Assembly (NCBI GenBank): GCA_023460795.1
Contig: JAEWPC010000050.1
Span: forward strand, 1-35,455
Direction of reading: 5' to 3'
From: Bacillota bacterium
GTDB lineage: Bacteria; Bacillota; Bacilli; Paenibacillales; Paenibacillaceae
Length of the DNA: 35,455 nt
The position numbers and the translations under genes were made by a program. The stretch's first letter is position 1, and every line of letters starts with the position of its first letter. Below are positions 8,916 to 16,627 of the stretch, piece after piece. The notes below the pieces were generated by a model. The model saw nothing but the letters and a program-made list of their open reading frames with translations. It ran no database searches and was not told where the DNA came from.

Positions 8916-10190
8916 TTAGGAATTAATGAATGCAGTCTGAATCTTGTTGCGGTACACCAGGTCGAAGTCTAGCTCCTTTACGATGACTTGGATCGGAATG
9001 TACGTCTTGTCTTCCTTGCCGAATTTCTGGATGAAGGCCGGCGGCGCATCGAGCTTTCGCTTCACTCCGTCGACGTACATCTCGTTTGCGCCGACCGTGA
9101 TCTTGACGATGTGGCCGTTCTTGCTCACGGTAACGGTCTTCGTCTTCGGATCCCATTGCTTGTCGGCTCCTACGGCAATCGTCAAGTCGCCGACGGGCAG
9201 GAAGTTCGTATTGTTCTTGGCGATCGGCTTGTAAGGAAGCTCTTGACCGTTCACGATCACGGAGAGAGTGACGCCTTCAGGCTTAGGCTCTGGCACGAGG
9301 TACGTCTTCCAATCGGCGATGACCTCAACGTAAGCTTTGGCGATCGCTTCGTATCCGGCTTGTCTCGGGTGATTATCGACGCTGAGTTTCGTGACGTAGG
9401 TGTACGTTTTGACTTTATGCGCGAACTTGTCGCCGACATGTGCGATGCGGAGAGGGATGCCGTCCGCGTTCAACTTCTTGGCTAGCTCGTCGAGCGCGGC
9501 CGATAGCTTGCCGACGTTCACGAGGAGGTCCTCGTACAACGTGTGTTCTTCCATGAGGGGCAAGTATTGGTCCGAGAGCACGATTTCGGCGTTCGGAGCC
9601 ATCTCATGAAGCTTGCGCATAAGCGTATCCACGTTCGCTGTATAATTATTCATGGTAGGTTCGAATTCCGTCTGCATGACCGTCTTGGCGTCGGCGTTCG
9701 CATCCATCATTTTTTTGATGAACGATCCGAAGTCATTGCCTCCTACCGTCAAGACGACCAAATTCGCTTCGGCGAGCGCCGGCGCGATCTTCGGAGCTTG
9801 GGCCGCGACTGAGTCAGCCTGCATCTTCGTACGCGGATCAGGGAATCCGGAGTAATCTTGCAGGTCGTCGGCGGTTAGCGGTCGGCCTGCTTGCGCTCCT
9901 TCGAGCAGCTTCGTAAGTCCAGGCGTCGTCAATCCGAGAATCGCGTAATTCGCGAGCTGCGCGCGACCGCGGAACAGCGCTTGCTCGTAAATCCGGTCTA
10001 CATATCCGTACGGTACGGACTTTTCGGTCATCCCTTTCTCGTAACCGACGCTGATGGAATCTCCTAGGGCAACCATTTTGTACACGTTAGGTTTAGCGAC
10101 AGGAGTACCCTCTTCTGCATAGGTAATTGAGGGTAAAATGATGATAAGTGCAAAAAAACTAACGATCAGTACATGGACGAAACGCCTCAT
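8916..10190 (-). CDS. Secreted SGNH/GDSL-type hydrolase with C-terminal copper-amine-oxidase-N-like domain
   Basis: 424 residues from the chosen ATG. Signal peptide ~1-25 (VLIVSFFALIIILPSITYA). The SGNH esterase fold follows: block I VALGDSISVGY with nucleophile S45, block III VGGNDF (N152), block V DNHP (D272, H274). Residues ~310-424 resemble the copper amine oxidase N-terminal-like domain common in extracellular Paenibacillus proteins (LPYKPI, FLPVGDL, KTVTVSKNG, MYVDGVKRKL, YIPIQVIVKEL). Likely an exported esterase or lipase acting on lipids or acylated polysaccharide; substrate unknown. An open frame reaches 10253, but the signal peptide begins at 10190 and GGAGG lies 11 bp upstream, so that start was chosen. 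Confidence 0.88.
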   Translation of the reverse strand: MRRFVHVLIVSFFALIIILPSITYAEEGTPVAKPNVYKMVALGDSISVGYEKGMTEKSVPYGYVDRIYEQALFRGRAQLANYAILGLTTPGLTKLLEGAQAGRPLTADDLQDYSGFPDPRTKMQADSVAAQAPKIAPALAEANLVVLTVGGNDFGSFIKKMMDANADAKTVMQTEFEPTMNNYTANVDTLMRKLHEMAPNAEIVLSDQYLPLMEEHTLYEDLLVNVGKLSAALDELAKKLNADGIPLRIAHVGDKFAHKVKTYTYVTKLSVDNHPRQAGYEAIAKAYVEVIADWKTYLVPEPKPEGVTLSVIVNGQELPYKPIAKNNTNFLPVGDLTIAVGADKQWDPKTKTVTVSKNGHIVKITVGANEMYVDGVKRKLDAPPAFIQKFGKEDKTYIPIQVIVKELDFDLVYRNKIQTAFINS

Positions 10191-10251
10191 ACCCTTATTT
10201 TCCTCCCTTGTCCCGTCAACATTCCGGACATCCTTAGGAATGTTTATCGGC

Positions 10252-10257
10252 ATTATA
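10252..10257 (-). promoter_or_regulatory. Possible -10 element of the SGNH hydrolase gene
   Basis: TATAAT on the minus strand about 60 bp before the start codon; no good -35 (best TTCGAA at 18-bp spacing). It lies back to back with the candidate gltB promoter. Confidence 0.35.
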
Positions 10258-10269
10258 AAAAATATTAAA

Positions 10270-10299
10270 TTGCCATTCGAACAGCGATGGTGTTAAAAT
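10270..10299 (+). promoter_or_regulatory. Candidate promoter for gltB
   Basis: TTGCCA (10270-10275), 18-bp spacer, TAAAAT (10294-10299). The 10191-10499 gap holds this promoter, the divergent -10, and about 190 bp of AT-rich untranslated leader before gltB, in which no ORF or clear GltC/TnrA-type site was recognised. Confidence 0.5.
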
Positions 10300-10499
10300 A
10301 ACATAATCCTTAATGAATATTTATGAATTATCGCTGTATTCTCCGTAGAATCCCGCCTTTCCCGACCCTGTCGTTGTTCTAAATCGGAACCTTATCTCAT
10401 TATTCTAGGTGATTTTGCTAGGGAATTGAAGCAGGAAGTTCAAATCGATTATCTAAACCCGAATGCTAAAAATTTCGAATATAGAAAGGTTGCTTTGTT

Positions 10500-13400
10500 A
10501 TGAAAGCGATGCATCACGGTTTGCCAACGAAGCAGGGACTGTACGATCCGCAATTCGAACGTGACGCCTGCGGTATGGGTTTTGTCGCACATATTAAAGG
10601 AAGAAAGTCGCACGAGATCGTGGAACAGGCGTTGTCTTTGCTCATTAACATGGAGCATCGGGGCGGTCAGGGAAGCGAACCTAACACGGGCGACGGCGCC
10701 GGTATTCTGCTGCAAATCCCGCATCGGTTCTTCGTGAACGAGACGGCGAAGCTGGGGTTCGCGCTGCCTGAACCGGGTCAGTATGCAGTGGCCATGGTGT
10801 TCCTCCCGCAAGACGAAGCTGCCCGCGAGAAGCAAGAGCGCATCTTCGAAGGCATTATCGCCGAAGTAGGGCACAAGCTGCTCGGCTGGCGTACGGTGCC
10901 GACGAACGACGAGAAGCTCGGAGAGTCGGCCAAGAAGGTTAAGCCGTTCGTCCGCCAAGCGTTCATCGCTCGTCCTGCCGCGCTGGCGGACGACATGGCG
11001 TTCGAGCGCAAGCTGTACGTGATCCGCAAGCGCGCGGAGCTCGCGATCCGGTACAACGATAAGATCGAAGGAGCGGAAAGCTTCTACTTCCCGAGCTTCT
11101 CGAGCCGGAAGATCGTATATAAAGGAATGCTTACGACGGAACAAGTCGGACATTTCTACACGGAGCTTCACGATCCGGAGCTCGTCACGGCGATGGCGCT
11201 CGTGCACTCGCGGTTCAGCACGAACACGTTCCCGAGCTGGGAGCGCGCGCATCCGTTCAACTATTTGATTCATAACGGCGAGATCAACACGCTTCGCGGC
11301 AACGTCAACTGGATGCATGCGCGCCAGACGCTGTTCGCGACGGAGCTGTTCGGCGACGACCTGGAGAAGATCAAGCCGATTATCGCGCCGGACGGATCCG
11401 ATACGGCGATGTTCGATAATACGTTCGAGTTCATGCACCTGTCCGGTCGCTCCATGGCGCATTGCGCGATGATGATGATTCCGGAGCCTTGGCAGAACGA
11501 CGAGCACATGGACGAAGAGAAAAAAGCGTTCTACGAATATCATGCGACATTGATGGAGCCGTGGGACGGTCCTGCCGCGGTCGGCTTTACCGACGGCGTG
11601 CAAATCGGCGCGGTGCTTGACCGCAACGGCTTGCGTCCTGCCCGCTATTATGTGACCAAGGACGATCTGATCATCCTGGCTTCCGAAGCCGGCGTCATCG
11701 AGCTGCCGCAGGAAGAGATCGTGCTGAAGGACCGTCTGCGTCCGGGCCGCATCCTGCTCGTCGACACGAAGGAAGGCCGCATCATCTCCGACGAAGAGGT
11801 GAAGCGCACGATCGTAACCGAACACCCTTACCGGGAGTGGCTTAACGATCACCTGGTCGATCTGGAGGAGCTGCCGGAAGCCCCTGAAGTTCCGGAGCTG
11901 GACCATGAGACCGTGCAGCAGCGCCAGCAGGCATTCGGCTACACGTTCGAAGACGTGCGCAAGCTGATCGAGCCGATGGCCTTGTCCGGCGTCGAACCGC
12001 TCGCTTCGATGGGCTATGACGCGCCGCTCGCGGTGCTGTCGAAGAAGCCGCAGCGCGTATTCAACTACTTCAAGCAGCTGTTCGCGCAAGTCACGAACCC
12101 GCCGATCGACGCGATCCGCGAAGAGATCGTTACTTCGACGTATACGTCCGTCGGACCGGAACGCAATCTGCTGAACCCGGAACCGGAAAGCTGCCGTCAT
12201 ATTCGGCTGTACACGCCGGTTCTGTCCAATGAAGAATTCGCGAAGCTGCGCCACGTTCACCGTCCGGGCTTCAAGTCGATCACGCTGCCGATCTTCTTCA
12301 ACCCGGAAGAGGGCGAGCAAGGCTTGCGCGACGCGCTGCAGCTGCTCTGCGATTCCGCGGACCGGGTCATGGCGCGCGGACATAACATTCTGATCCTCTC
12401 CGACAGAGGAACGGACGCGGAGAACGCGGCGATTCCGTCGCTGCTCGCCGTATCGGCGCTGCACCATCACCTGATTCGCCAAGGCACGCGGACGAAAGTC
12501 AGCATCCTGCTCGAATCCGGCGAACCGCGCGAAGTGCATCACTACGCGCTGTTGATCGGTTACGGCGTCAGCGCGGTCAATCCGTATCTGGCGTTCGAGA
12601 CGATCGACGATCTCATCCGTCAAGGCATATTGCGCGGCATCTCCCACGAGAAGGCCGTTAAGAACTATATTAAAGCGGCTACCAAAGGCGTCGTGAAAGT
12701 ACTGTCCAAGATGGGCATCTCCACGATCCAGTCCTACCGCGGCGCTCAAATATTCGAAGCGATCGGTCTGGCTACGGACGTGGTCGAACAGTATTTCACT
12801 TGGACGCCGTCCCGCATCGAGGGCGTAGGTCTCGATGTGATCACGAAGGATACGTTGACCGCTCACTACCGCGCTTACGCGAAGCAAGAAGGCGCCGAGG
12901 ACGAACTCGATTCCGGCGGCGATTATCAGTGGCGCAAAGACGGGGAAGAGCATCTGTTCAACCCTCGCACGGTTCATATGCTGCAGCTCGCCACGCGAAC
13001 GGGCAACTATGAGACGTTCAAGAAGTTCTCTTCGCTTATTCAAGGCGAGTACGAAGACGTCAAGATGCTTCGTTCGCTCCTCGACTTTAACCTCGACCAG
13101 CCGCCTGTGCCGATCGAGGAAGTCGAGTCGGTAGAATCGATCTTCAAGCGCTTTAAATCCGGCGCGATGTCGTTCGGATCGATCAGTAAGGAAGCGCATG
13201 AATCGCTTGCGATCGCCATGAACCGGATCGGCGGCAAGTCGAACTCCGGCGAGGGCGGCGAAGATCCGGCGCGCTACGTGGCTGACGCGAACGGCGATTC
13301 CCGCCGCAGCGCGATCAAGCAAGTCGCATCCGGCCGCTTCGGCGTAACGAGCTACTACTTGTCCAACGCGGACGAGATTCAGATCAAGATGGCGCAGGGC

Positions 13401-15107
13401 GCGAAGCCGGGCGAAGGCGGCCAGCTCATGGGACGTAAGGTATACCCTTGGGTTGCCGAGGTTCGCGGTACGACGCCGGGCGTAGGTCTGATCTCGCCGC
13501 CGCCGCATCACGATATCTATTCGATCGAGGATTTGGCGGAGCTGATTCACGACCTGAAGAACGCGAATCCGCGCGCTCGCATTAACGTGAAGCTAGTATC
13601 CGAGGTCGGCGTCGGCACGATCGCCGCGGGCGTTGCCAAAGGCCGCGCGGACGTTATCCTGGTCAGCGGCTACGACGGCGGCACCGGCGCATCCCCGATC
13701 GGCTCGATCCGCCACGCGGGCTTGCCATGGGAGCTCGGTCTTGCCGAGACGCACCAGACGCTCATCTTGAACAACCTGCGCGACCGCGTCATCGTCGAGA
13801 CGGACGGCAAGATGATGACGGGACGCGACGTGGCGATCGCCGCGTTGCTCGGCGCCGAGGAGTTCGGCTTCTCGACGGCTCCGCTCGTCGTTCTCGGATG
13901 CATCATGATGCGCGTGTGCCAATTGGATACGTGTCCGGTAGGCGTCGCGACGCAAAATCCGGAGCTGCGCAAGAAGTTCATGGGCGATCCGCAGCATGCG
14001 GTCAACTTCATGACGTTCGTGGCGCAGGAGCTTCGCGAGATCATGGCTCAGCTGGGCTTCCGCACGATCCAAGAGATGGTCGGACGCGTAGACCGCCTGA
14101 ACACGAAGAAAGCGATCAGCCACTACAAGTCGCAGGGCGTCGATCTGTCGCCGCTTCTTCATATGCCGGAATTGCCCGAAGGCTCGTTCCGCTACAACGC
14201 CAAAGCTCAGAATCACCTGCTCGAGGAGTCGCTCGACATGCAGGTGCTGCTCGCGGCGGCGGAGCCGGCGCTCTCTCGCCGTCAACCGGTGGAGGCTTCG
14301 TTCCCGATCAAGAACACGAACCGCGTCGTCGGTACGATCGTCGGATCGGAATTGACGAGCCGCTACGGGAAGGACGGATTGCCTGAAGACACGATCCACT
14401 TCCGCTTTACGGGCACGGCCGGACAAAGCTTCGGCGCTTTCATGCCGCAAGGCATGACGTTGACGCTCGAGGGCGACTCGAACGACTATGTCGGCAAAGG
14501 GTTGTCCGGTGGCAAAATCGTCGTCTATCCTTCGAAGAAGGCGACCTTTAAGTCGGAGGACAACATCATTATTGGCAACACCGCCTTCTATGGCGCGACG
14601 AGCGGCGAAGCATACATCCGCGGCGTCGCGGGCGAGCGCTTCGCGGTACGCAACAGCGGCGCGAACGTAGTCGTCGAAGGCGTAGGCGATCACGGGTGCG
14701 AATACATGACCGGCGGACGCGTCGTCGTGCTTGGCACGACCGGGCGCAACTTCGCGGCCGGCATGTCCGGCGGCATCGCTTACGTCATCGATCCGGACGG
14801 CGACTTCGTGAATCGCTGCAACCTGGAGATGGTCGGCCTTGAGCGCTTGGAAGACGAGAACGAAATGGCGCAAGTTCGCGAGATGATCACCAAGCACGTG
14901 CGATACACGGACAGCGATCTCGGTCGCCGCGTGCTGGCGGATTGGCCGGCGAACGCCGCGAAGTTCGTTAAAGTCATTCCGAAGGATTACAAACGGATGA
15001 TGGAGCAGATCGCCAAGGTCGAAGCGCAAGGAATGAGCGGAGAACAAGCGATGCTCGCGGCGTTCGAAGCGAATATGCGCGACCTGTCCCGCGTGGGCGG
15101 CAACTAG
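10500..15107 (+). CDS. gltB: Glutamate synthase (GOGAT) large subunit
   Basis: 1535 residues, full family length. The N-terminal glutaminase (Ntn) domain begins after a short propeptide with catalytic C24 in RDACGMGF, and residues to ~430 form this domain. A central domain (~460-760) and the FMN-binding synthase domain (~830-1210, GEGGQLMGRK, SGYDGGTGASP) follow. The 3Fe-4S cysteines C1134, C1140 and C1145 (CIMMRVCQLDTCPVG) are all present. The C-terminal GXGXG beta-helix has GKGLSGGK and GMSGGIAYV. It converts glutamine and 2-oxoglutarate to two glutamates; NAD(P)H electrons normally arrive through GltD. No gltD lies in the window; a long terminator follows at once. ATG at 10500 with GAAAGG 10 bp upstream. 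Confidence 0.97.
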   Translation: MKAMHHGLPTKQGLYDPQFERDACGMGFVAHIKGRKSHEIVEQALSLLINMEHRGGQGSEPNTGDGAGILLQIPHRFFVNETAKLGFALPEPGQYAVAMVFLPQDEAAREKQERIFEGIIAEVGHKLLGWRTVPTNDEKLGESAKKVKPFVRQAFIARPAALADDMAFERKLYVIRKRAELAIRYNDKIEGAESFYFPSFSSRKIVYKGMLTTEQVGHFYTELHDPELVTAMALVHSRFSTNTFPSWERAHPFNYLIHNGEINTLRGNVNWMHARQTLFATELFGDDLEKIKPIIAPDGSDTAMFDNTFEFMHLSGRSMAHCAMMMIPEPWQNDEHMDEEKKAFYEYHATLMEPWDGPAAVGFTDGVQIGAVLDRNGLRPARYYVTKDDLIILASEAGVIELPQEEIVLKDRLRPGRILLVDTKEGRIISDEEVKRTIVTEHPYREWLNDHLVDLEELPEAPEVPELDHETVQQRQQAFGYTFEDVRKLIEPMALSGVEPLASMGYDAPLAVLSKKPQRVFNYFKQLFAQVTNPPIDAIREEIVTSTYTSVGPERNLLNPEPESCRHIRLYTPVLSNEEFAKLRHVHRPGFKSITLPIFFNPEEGEQGLRDALQLLCDSADRVMARGHNILILSDRGTDAENAAIPSLLAVSALHHHLIRQGTRTKVSILLESGEPREVHHYALLIGYGVSAVNPYLAFETIDDLIRQGILRGISHEKAVKNYIKAATKGVVKVLSKMGISTIQSYRGAQIFEAIGLATDVVEQYFTWTPSRIEGVGLDVITKDTLTAHYRAYAKQEGAEDELDSGGDYQWRKDGEEHLFNPRTVHMLQLATRTGNYETFKKFSSLIQGEYEDVKMLRSLLDFNLDQPPVPIEEVESVESIFKRFKSGAMSFGSISKEAHESLAIAMNRIGGKSNSGEGGEDPARYVADANGDSRRSAIKQVASGRFGVTSYYLSNADEIQIKMAQGAKPGEGGQLMGRKVYPWVAEVRGTTPGVGLISPPPHHDIYSIEDLAELIHDLKNANPRARINVKLVSEVGVGTIAAGVAKGRADVILVSGYDGGTGASPIGSIRHAGLPWELGLAETHQTLILNNLRDRVIVETDGKMMTGRDVAIAALLGAEEFGFSTAPLVVLGCIMMRVCQLDTCPVGVATQNPELRKKFMGDPQHAVNFMTFVAQELREIMAQLGFRTIQEMVGRVDRLNTKKAISHYKSQGVDLSPLLHMPELPEGSFRYNAKAQNHLLEESLDMQVLLAAAEPALSRRQPVEASFPIKNTNRVVGTIVGSELTSRYGKDGLPEDTIHFRFTGTAGQSFGAFMPQGMTLTLEGDSNDYVGKGLSGGKIVVYPSKKATFKSEDNIIIGNTAFYGATSGEAYIRGVAGERFAVRNSGANVVVEGVGDHGCEYMTGGRVVVLGTTGRNFAAGMSGGIAYVIDPDGDFVNRCNLEMVGLERLEDENEMAQVREMITKHVRYTDSDLGRRVLADWPANAAKFVKVIPKDYKRMMEQIAKVEAQGMSGEQAMLAAFEANMRDLSRVGGN

Positions 15108-15119
15108 TTCTATAAGCAT

Positions 15120-15166
15120 ATGAAACAAAGTCCGTAGAACGAAGCGTTCTACGGACTTTGTTTCAT
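15120..15166 (+). terminator. gltB terminator
   Basis: Perfect 21-bp inverted repeat (15120-15140 and 15146-15166) around a GAAGC loop, A-rich on the 5' side and T-rich on the 3' side. Confidence 0.9.
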
Positions 15167-15212
15167 TGCTAAATTTACGGATTATCCAACAAATTGTGCA
15201 GATATGGAATAT

Positions 15213-15220
15213 TTCGACAA
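15213..15220 (-). promoter_or_regulatory. Possible Spo0A (0A) box
   Basis: TTCGACAA on plus is the exact reverse complement of the 0A-box core TTGTCGAA. A weaker relative, CTCGACAC, lies at 15257-15264, nearer the TATAAT at 15285. Octamers occur by chance, so this is tentative. Confidence 0.35.
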
Positions 15221-15284
15221 AACTTCCGTAAAAAAATGGCTGACATGACAACAGCACTCGACACCCTCCGCGCGTCGGTTCTCC

Positions 15285-15290
15285 TATAAT
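15285..15290 (+). promoter_or_regulatory. -10 element of the small ORF
   Basis: Perfect TATAAT, 36 bp before the first ATG, without a convincing -35 at 16-18 bp. This suggests activator dependence. Confidence 0.5.
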
Positions 15291-15325
15291 AACCTTATGT
15301 TTCATAGAGTACGAAATGAGAGGGT

Positions 15326-15466
15326 ATGGGGAGCGAAATGGAGAAGGATTTGCAAGAGGGTAAGCAACCGTTGGAAATCGACATCCATAAGATCTTAACG
15401 CAGCTGGGTATTGAGTCGGATAGATGGCCCGAAGAATTCAAAAAGCCTGTATCGCAATACTGTTAA
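15326..15466 (+). CDS. Small hypothetical protein (46 residues)
   Basis: Reads MGSEMEKDLQEGKQPLEIDI, then a leucine/isoleucine-bearing helix (HKILTQLGIESDRW), PEEFKKPV and a terminal SQYC. The family is not recognised. It is acidic at the start, with no signal peptide or membrane segment. Support for a real gene: perfect TATAAT upstream, two usable ATGs (15326, or 15338 behind GGGGAG), and a strong terminator just downstream. A possible 0A box upstream hints at sporulation-phase expression. It lies between gltB and the convergent XRE regulator. Confidence 0.6.
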   Translation: MGSEMEKDLQEGKQPLEIDIHKILTQLGIESDRWPEEFKKPVSQYC

Positions 15467-15489
15467 GCTTACATACGCTCATAACGATT

Positions 15490-15534
15490 AAAAACCTCGA
15501 ATCAAGTTGCCGCCGCAACCGATTCGAGGTTTTT
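15490..15534 (+). terminator. Bidirectional terminator between the small ORF and the XRE regulator
   Basis: 14-bp perfect arms AAAAACCTCGAATC (15490-15503) and GATTCGAGGTTTTT (15521-15534), with an inner GTTGC/GCAAC stem. A tract on one side and T tract on the other, so it works on both strands. Confidence 0.92.
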
Positions 15535-15547
15535 GCCGTTTCATCCG

Positions 15548-15919
15548 TTATTCGTCCAGGTTACGTTCGGCCCGAATGAAGGCGATGAATCTTCTCGCCT
15601 CGGCCGGAGTCAATTTGCGTCCATCGATCGTCAGCGAGAACTTCTCCAGCAGCTCGTTATTGGAGAGCTCAAGCTCGTCGGCGAACTGCCTGACGTCCGG
15701 ATCCAAGGTCGTCGTAGGCTGGGACGTTCTGCCCGCCAAGTAATCGAGAGAGACGTGGAACAGATCCGCTACCTTGGACAAGGTCTCGGTATCGGGCTCC
15801 CTGCGATTTTTCTCGTAATGTGATAACGCCGCTCGCGAGATTCCGAGGGAAGTAGCTAGTTCTTCTTGTGTGAGTCCGCGCTGCTCCCGTAGGAACGCGA
15901 TACGGTTACCGATGTTCAT
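15548..15919 (-). CDS. XRE-family (Cro/CI-type) transcriptional regulator
   Basis: 123 residues from the chosen ATG. N-terminal HTH_3: IGNRIAFLREQRGLTQEELA, then TSLGISRAALSHYEKNRREP as the recognition region, and LSKVADLFHVSLDYLAGR. The C-terminal ~55 residues (LDPDVRQFADELE onwards) are predicted helical and may mediate dimerisation or ligand response. The frame is open to 15979, but GGGAGGG 6 bp before the ATG at 15919 fixes the start. It is divergent from the PilZ-LCP operon, whose promoter carries GATAC..GTATC palindromes, so it is a candidate regulator of the EPS region; this is inference only. Confidence 0.9.
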   Translation of the reverse strand: MNIGNRIAFLREQRGLTQEELATSLGISRAALSHYEKNRREPDTETLSKVADLFHVSLDYLAGRTSQPTTTLDPDVRQFADELELSNNELLEKFSLTIDGRKLTPAEARRFIAFIRAERNLDE

Positions 15920-15982
15920 TATATCCCTCCCAGGATGGATATCTGATTTCATCATAATAGGTTTGGCTAATAAATGCATTCA

Positions 15983-16001
15983 TTGCGACAAAATGTCGCA
16001 A
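15983..16001. promoter_or_regulatory. Palindrome TTGCGACA-AAA-TGTCGCAA upstream of the XRE gene
   Basis: Perfect 8-bp arms around AAA, 64 bp upstream of the XRE start codon. Typical size for an autoregulatory operator. Its ACA-N3-TGT core is shared with the GATAC boxes, and its minus-strand half resembles a 0A box (TTTTGTCGCAA). Confidence 0.5.
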
Positions 16002-16071
16002 AGCCTATATCAACGGTATTTCCAAACTGCGAGATTCCTATACCTGTACGGCGAACCAACCTAATTTAACC

Positions 16072-16100
16072 TTGACATGATACAATTTGTATCGTAGAGT
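16072..16100 (+). promoter_or_regulatory. Promoter of the PilZ-LCP operon with operator in the spacer
   Basis: Perfect -35 TTGACA (16072-16077), 17-bp spacer, -10 TAGAGT (16095-16100). The 15-bp palindrome at 16079-16093 fills the spacer, so a bound protein would exclude RNA polymerase. Confidence 0.75.
16079..16093. promoter_or_regulatory. GATAC box 1 (GATACAATTTGTATC)
   Basis: Perfect palindrome with 7-bp arms around one central base; the best copy of the motif in the window. Confidence 0.75.
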
Positions 16101-16116
16101 AAGGGGAGATAAAATT

Positions 16117-16131
16117 GATACGAATTGTATC
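16117..16131. promoter_or_regulatory. GATAC box 2 (GATACGAATTGTATC)
   Basis: Second palindrome (6 of 7 arm positions pair), 38 bp after box 1, between the -10 and the PilZ ribosome site. Confidence 0.72.
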
Positions 16132-16149
16132 TTAAGGCTTGGTGATCTT

Positions 16150-16608
16150 ATGGAATCTGATGAACCGTTCAATCGCCGTAAATCGATTCGATTCGGGTTA
16201 TACATTCCGTTATATGCGGAGCTGTCTCTGCATCGCGTCGGCGCGCTGTACCGAAGGAGCCGATCGACGAGAGTGTTGCTGGATAATATCAGCTTCGGCG
16301 GGTGTCTATTCCGGACGAATCTGAATCTTCCGCCCCGAGATGACGTGGAATGGCTGTTCAGGCTCCAATTCGGCCGATACACGATGCATGCGAAAGCGAT
16401 CGTCGTCCGTACAACCGAAGAGGAAGGGTATTACCTGTACGGCGCGAAGTGGAAGCTTTCCCCCTACGAACGCCATCTTTTCCAATATCGTATGAACGAG
16501 TATTTACAGGCGACCTACGTCTTCGCGCCGCATATCCAGACGTTATATCGACAAGTGATGGAACGCGCCGCCGATCAGCAGTTCAAGAAGTTCGACATCA
16601 TCTCTTGA
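16150..16608 (+). CDS. PilZ-domain protein, probable c-di-GMP receptor
   Basis: 152 residues. Both halves of the c-di-GMP-binding signature are present: RxxxR at R10-R14 (RRKSIR) and NxSxxG at N46-G51 (DNISFGG). The beta-barrel continues to about residue 115 (HAKAIVVRT, YYLYGAKWKL), and a helical tail follows. No enzymatic or membrane domain is seen, so it likely relays c-di-GMP to a partner by direct contact. ATG at 16150, with GGTGATC at 16141-16147 complementary to the 16S 3' end. It is co-transcribed with the LCP gene (20-bp gap) under a promoter with the same operator as the EPS operon, which suggests a role in polysaccharide output. Confidence 0.85.
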   Translation: MESDEPFNRRKSIRFGLYIPLYAELSLHRVGALYRRSRSTRVLLDNISFGGCLFRTNLNLPPRDDVEWLFRLQFGRYTMHAKAIVVRTTEEEGYYLYGAKWKLSPYERHLFQYRMNEYLQATYVFAPHIQTLYRQVMERAADQQFKKFDIIS

Positions 16609-16627
16609 AACCTTGGGGGTATTCGTA

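Noticed and set aside
10449..15305. Very long open frames on the minus strand opposite gltB (over 1000 and 570 codons)
   Set aside because: They mirror the codon structure of gltB, are Arg/His-rich with no recognisable domain, and overlap an unambiguous gene.
16087..16149. TTG at 16087 as the start of the PilZ protein
   Set aside because: It lies inside the promoter spacer palindrome; the ATG at 16150 has a good 16S-complementary site.
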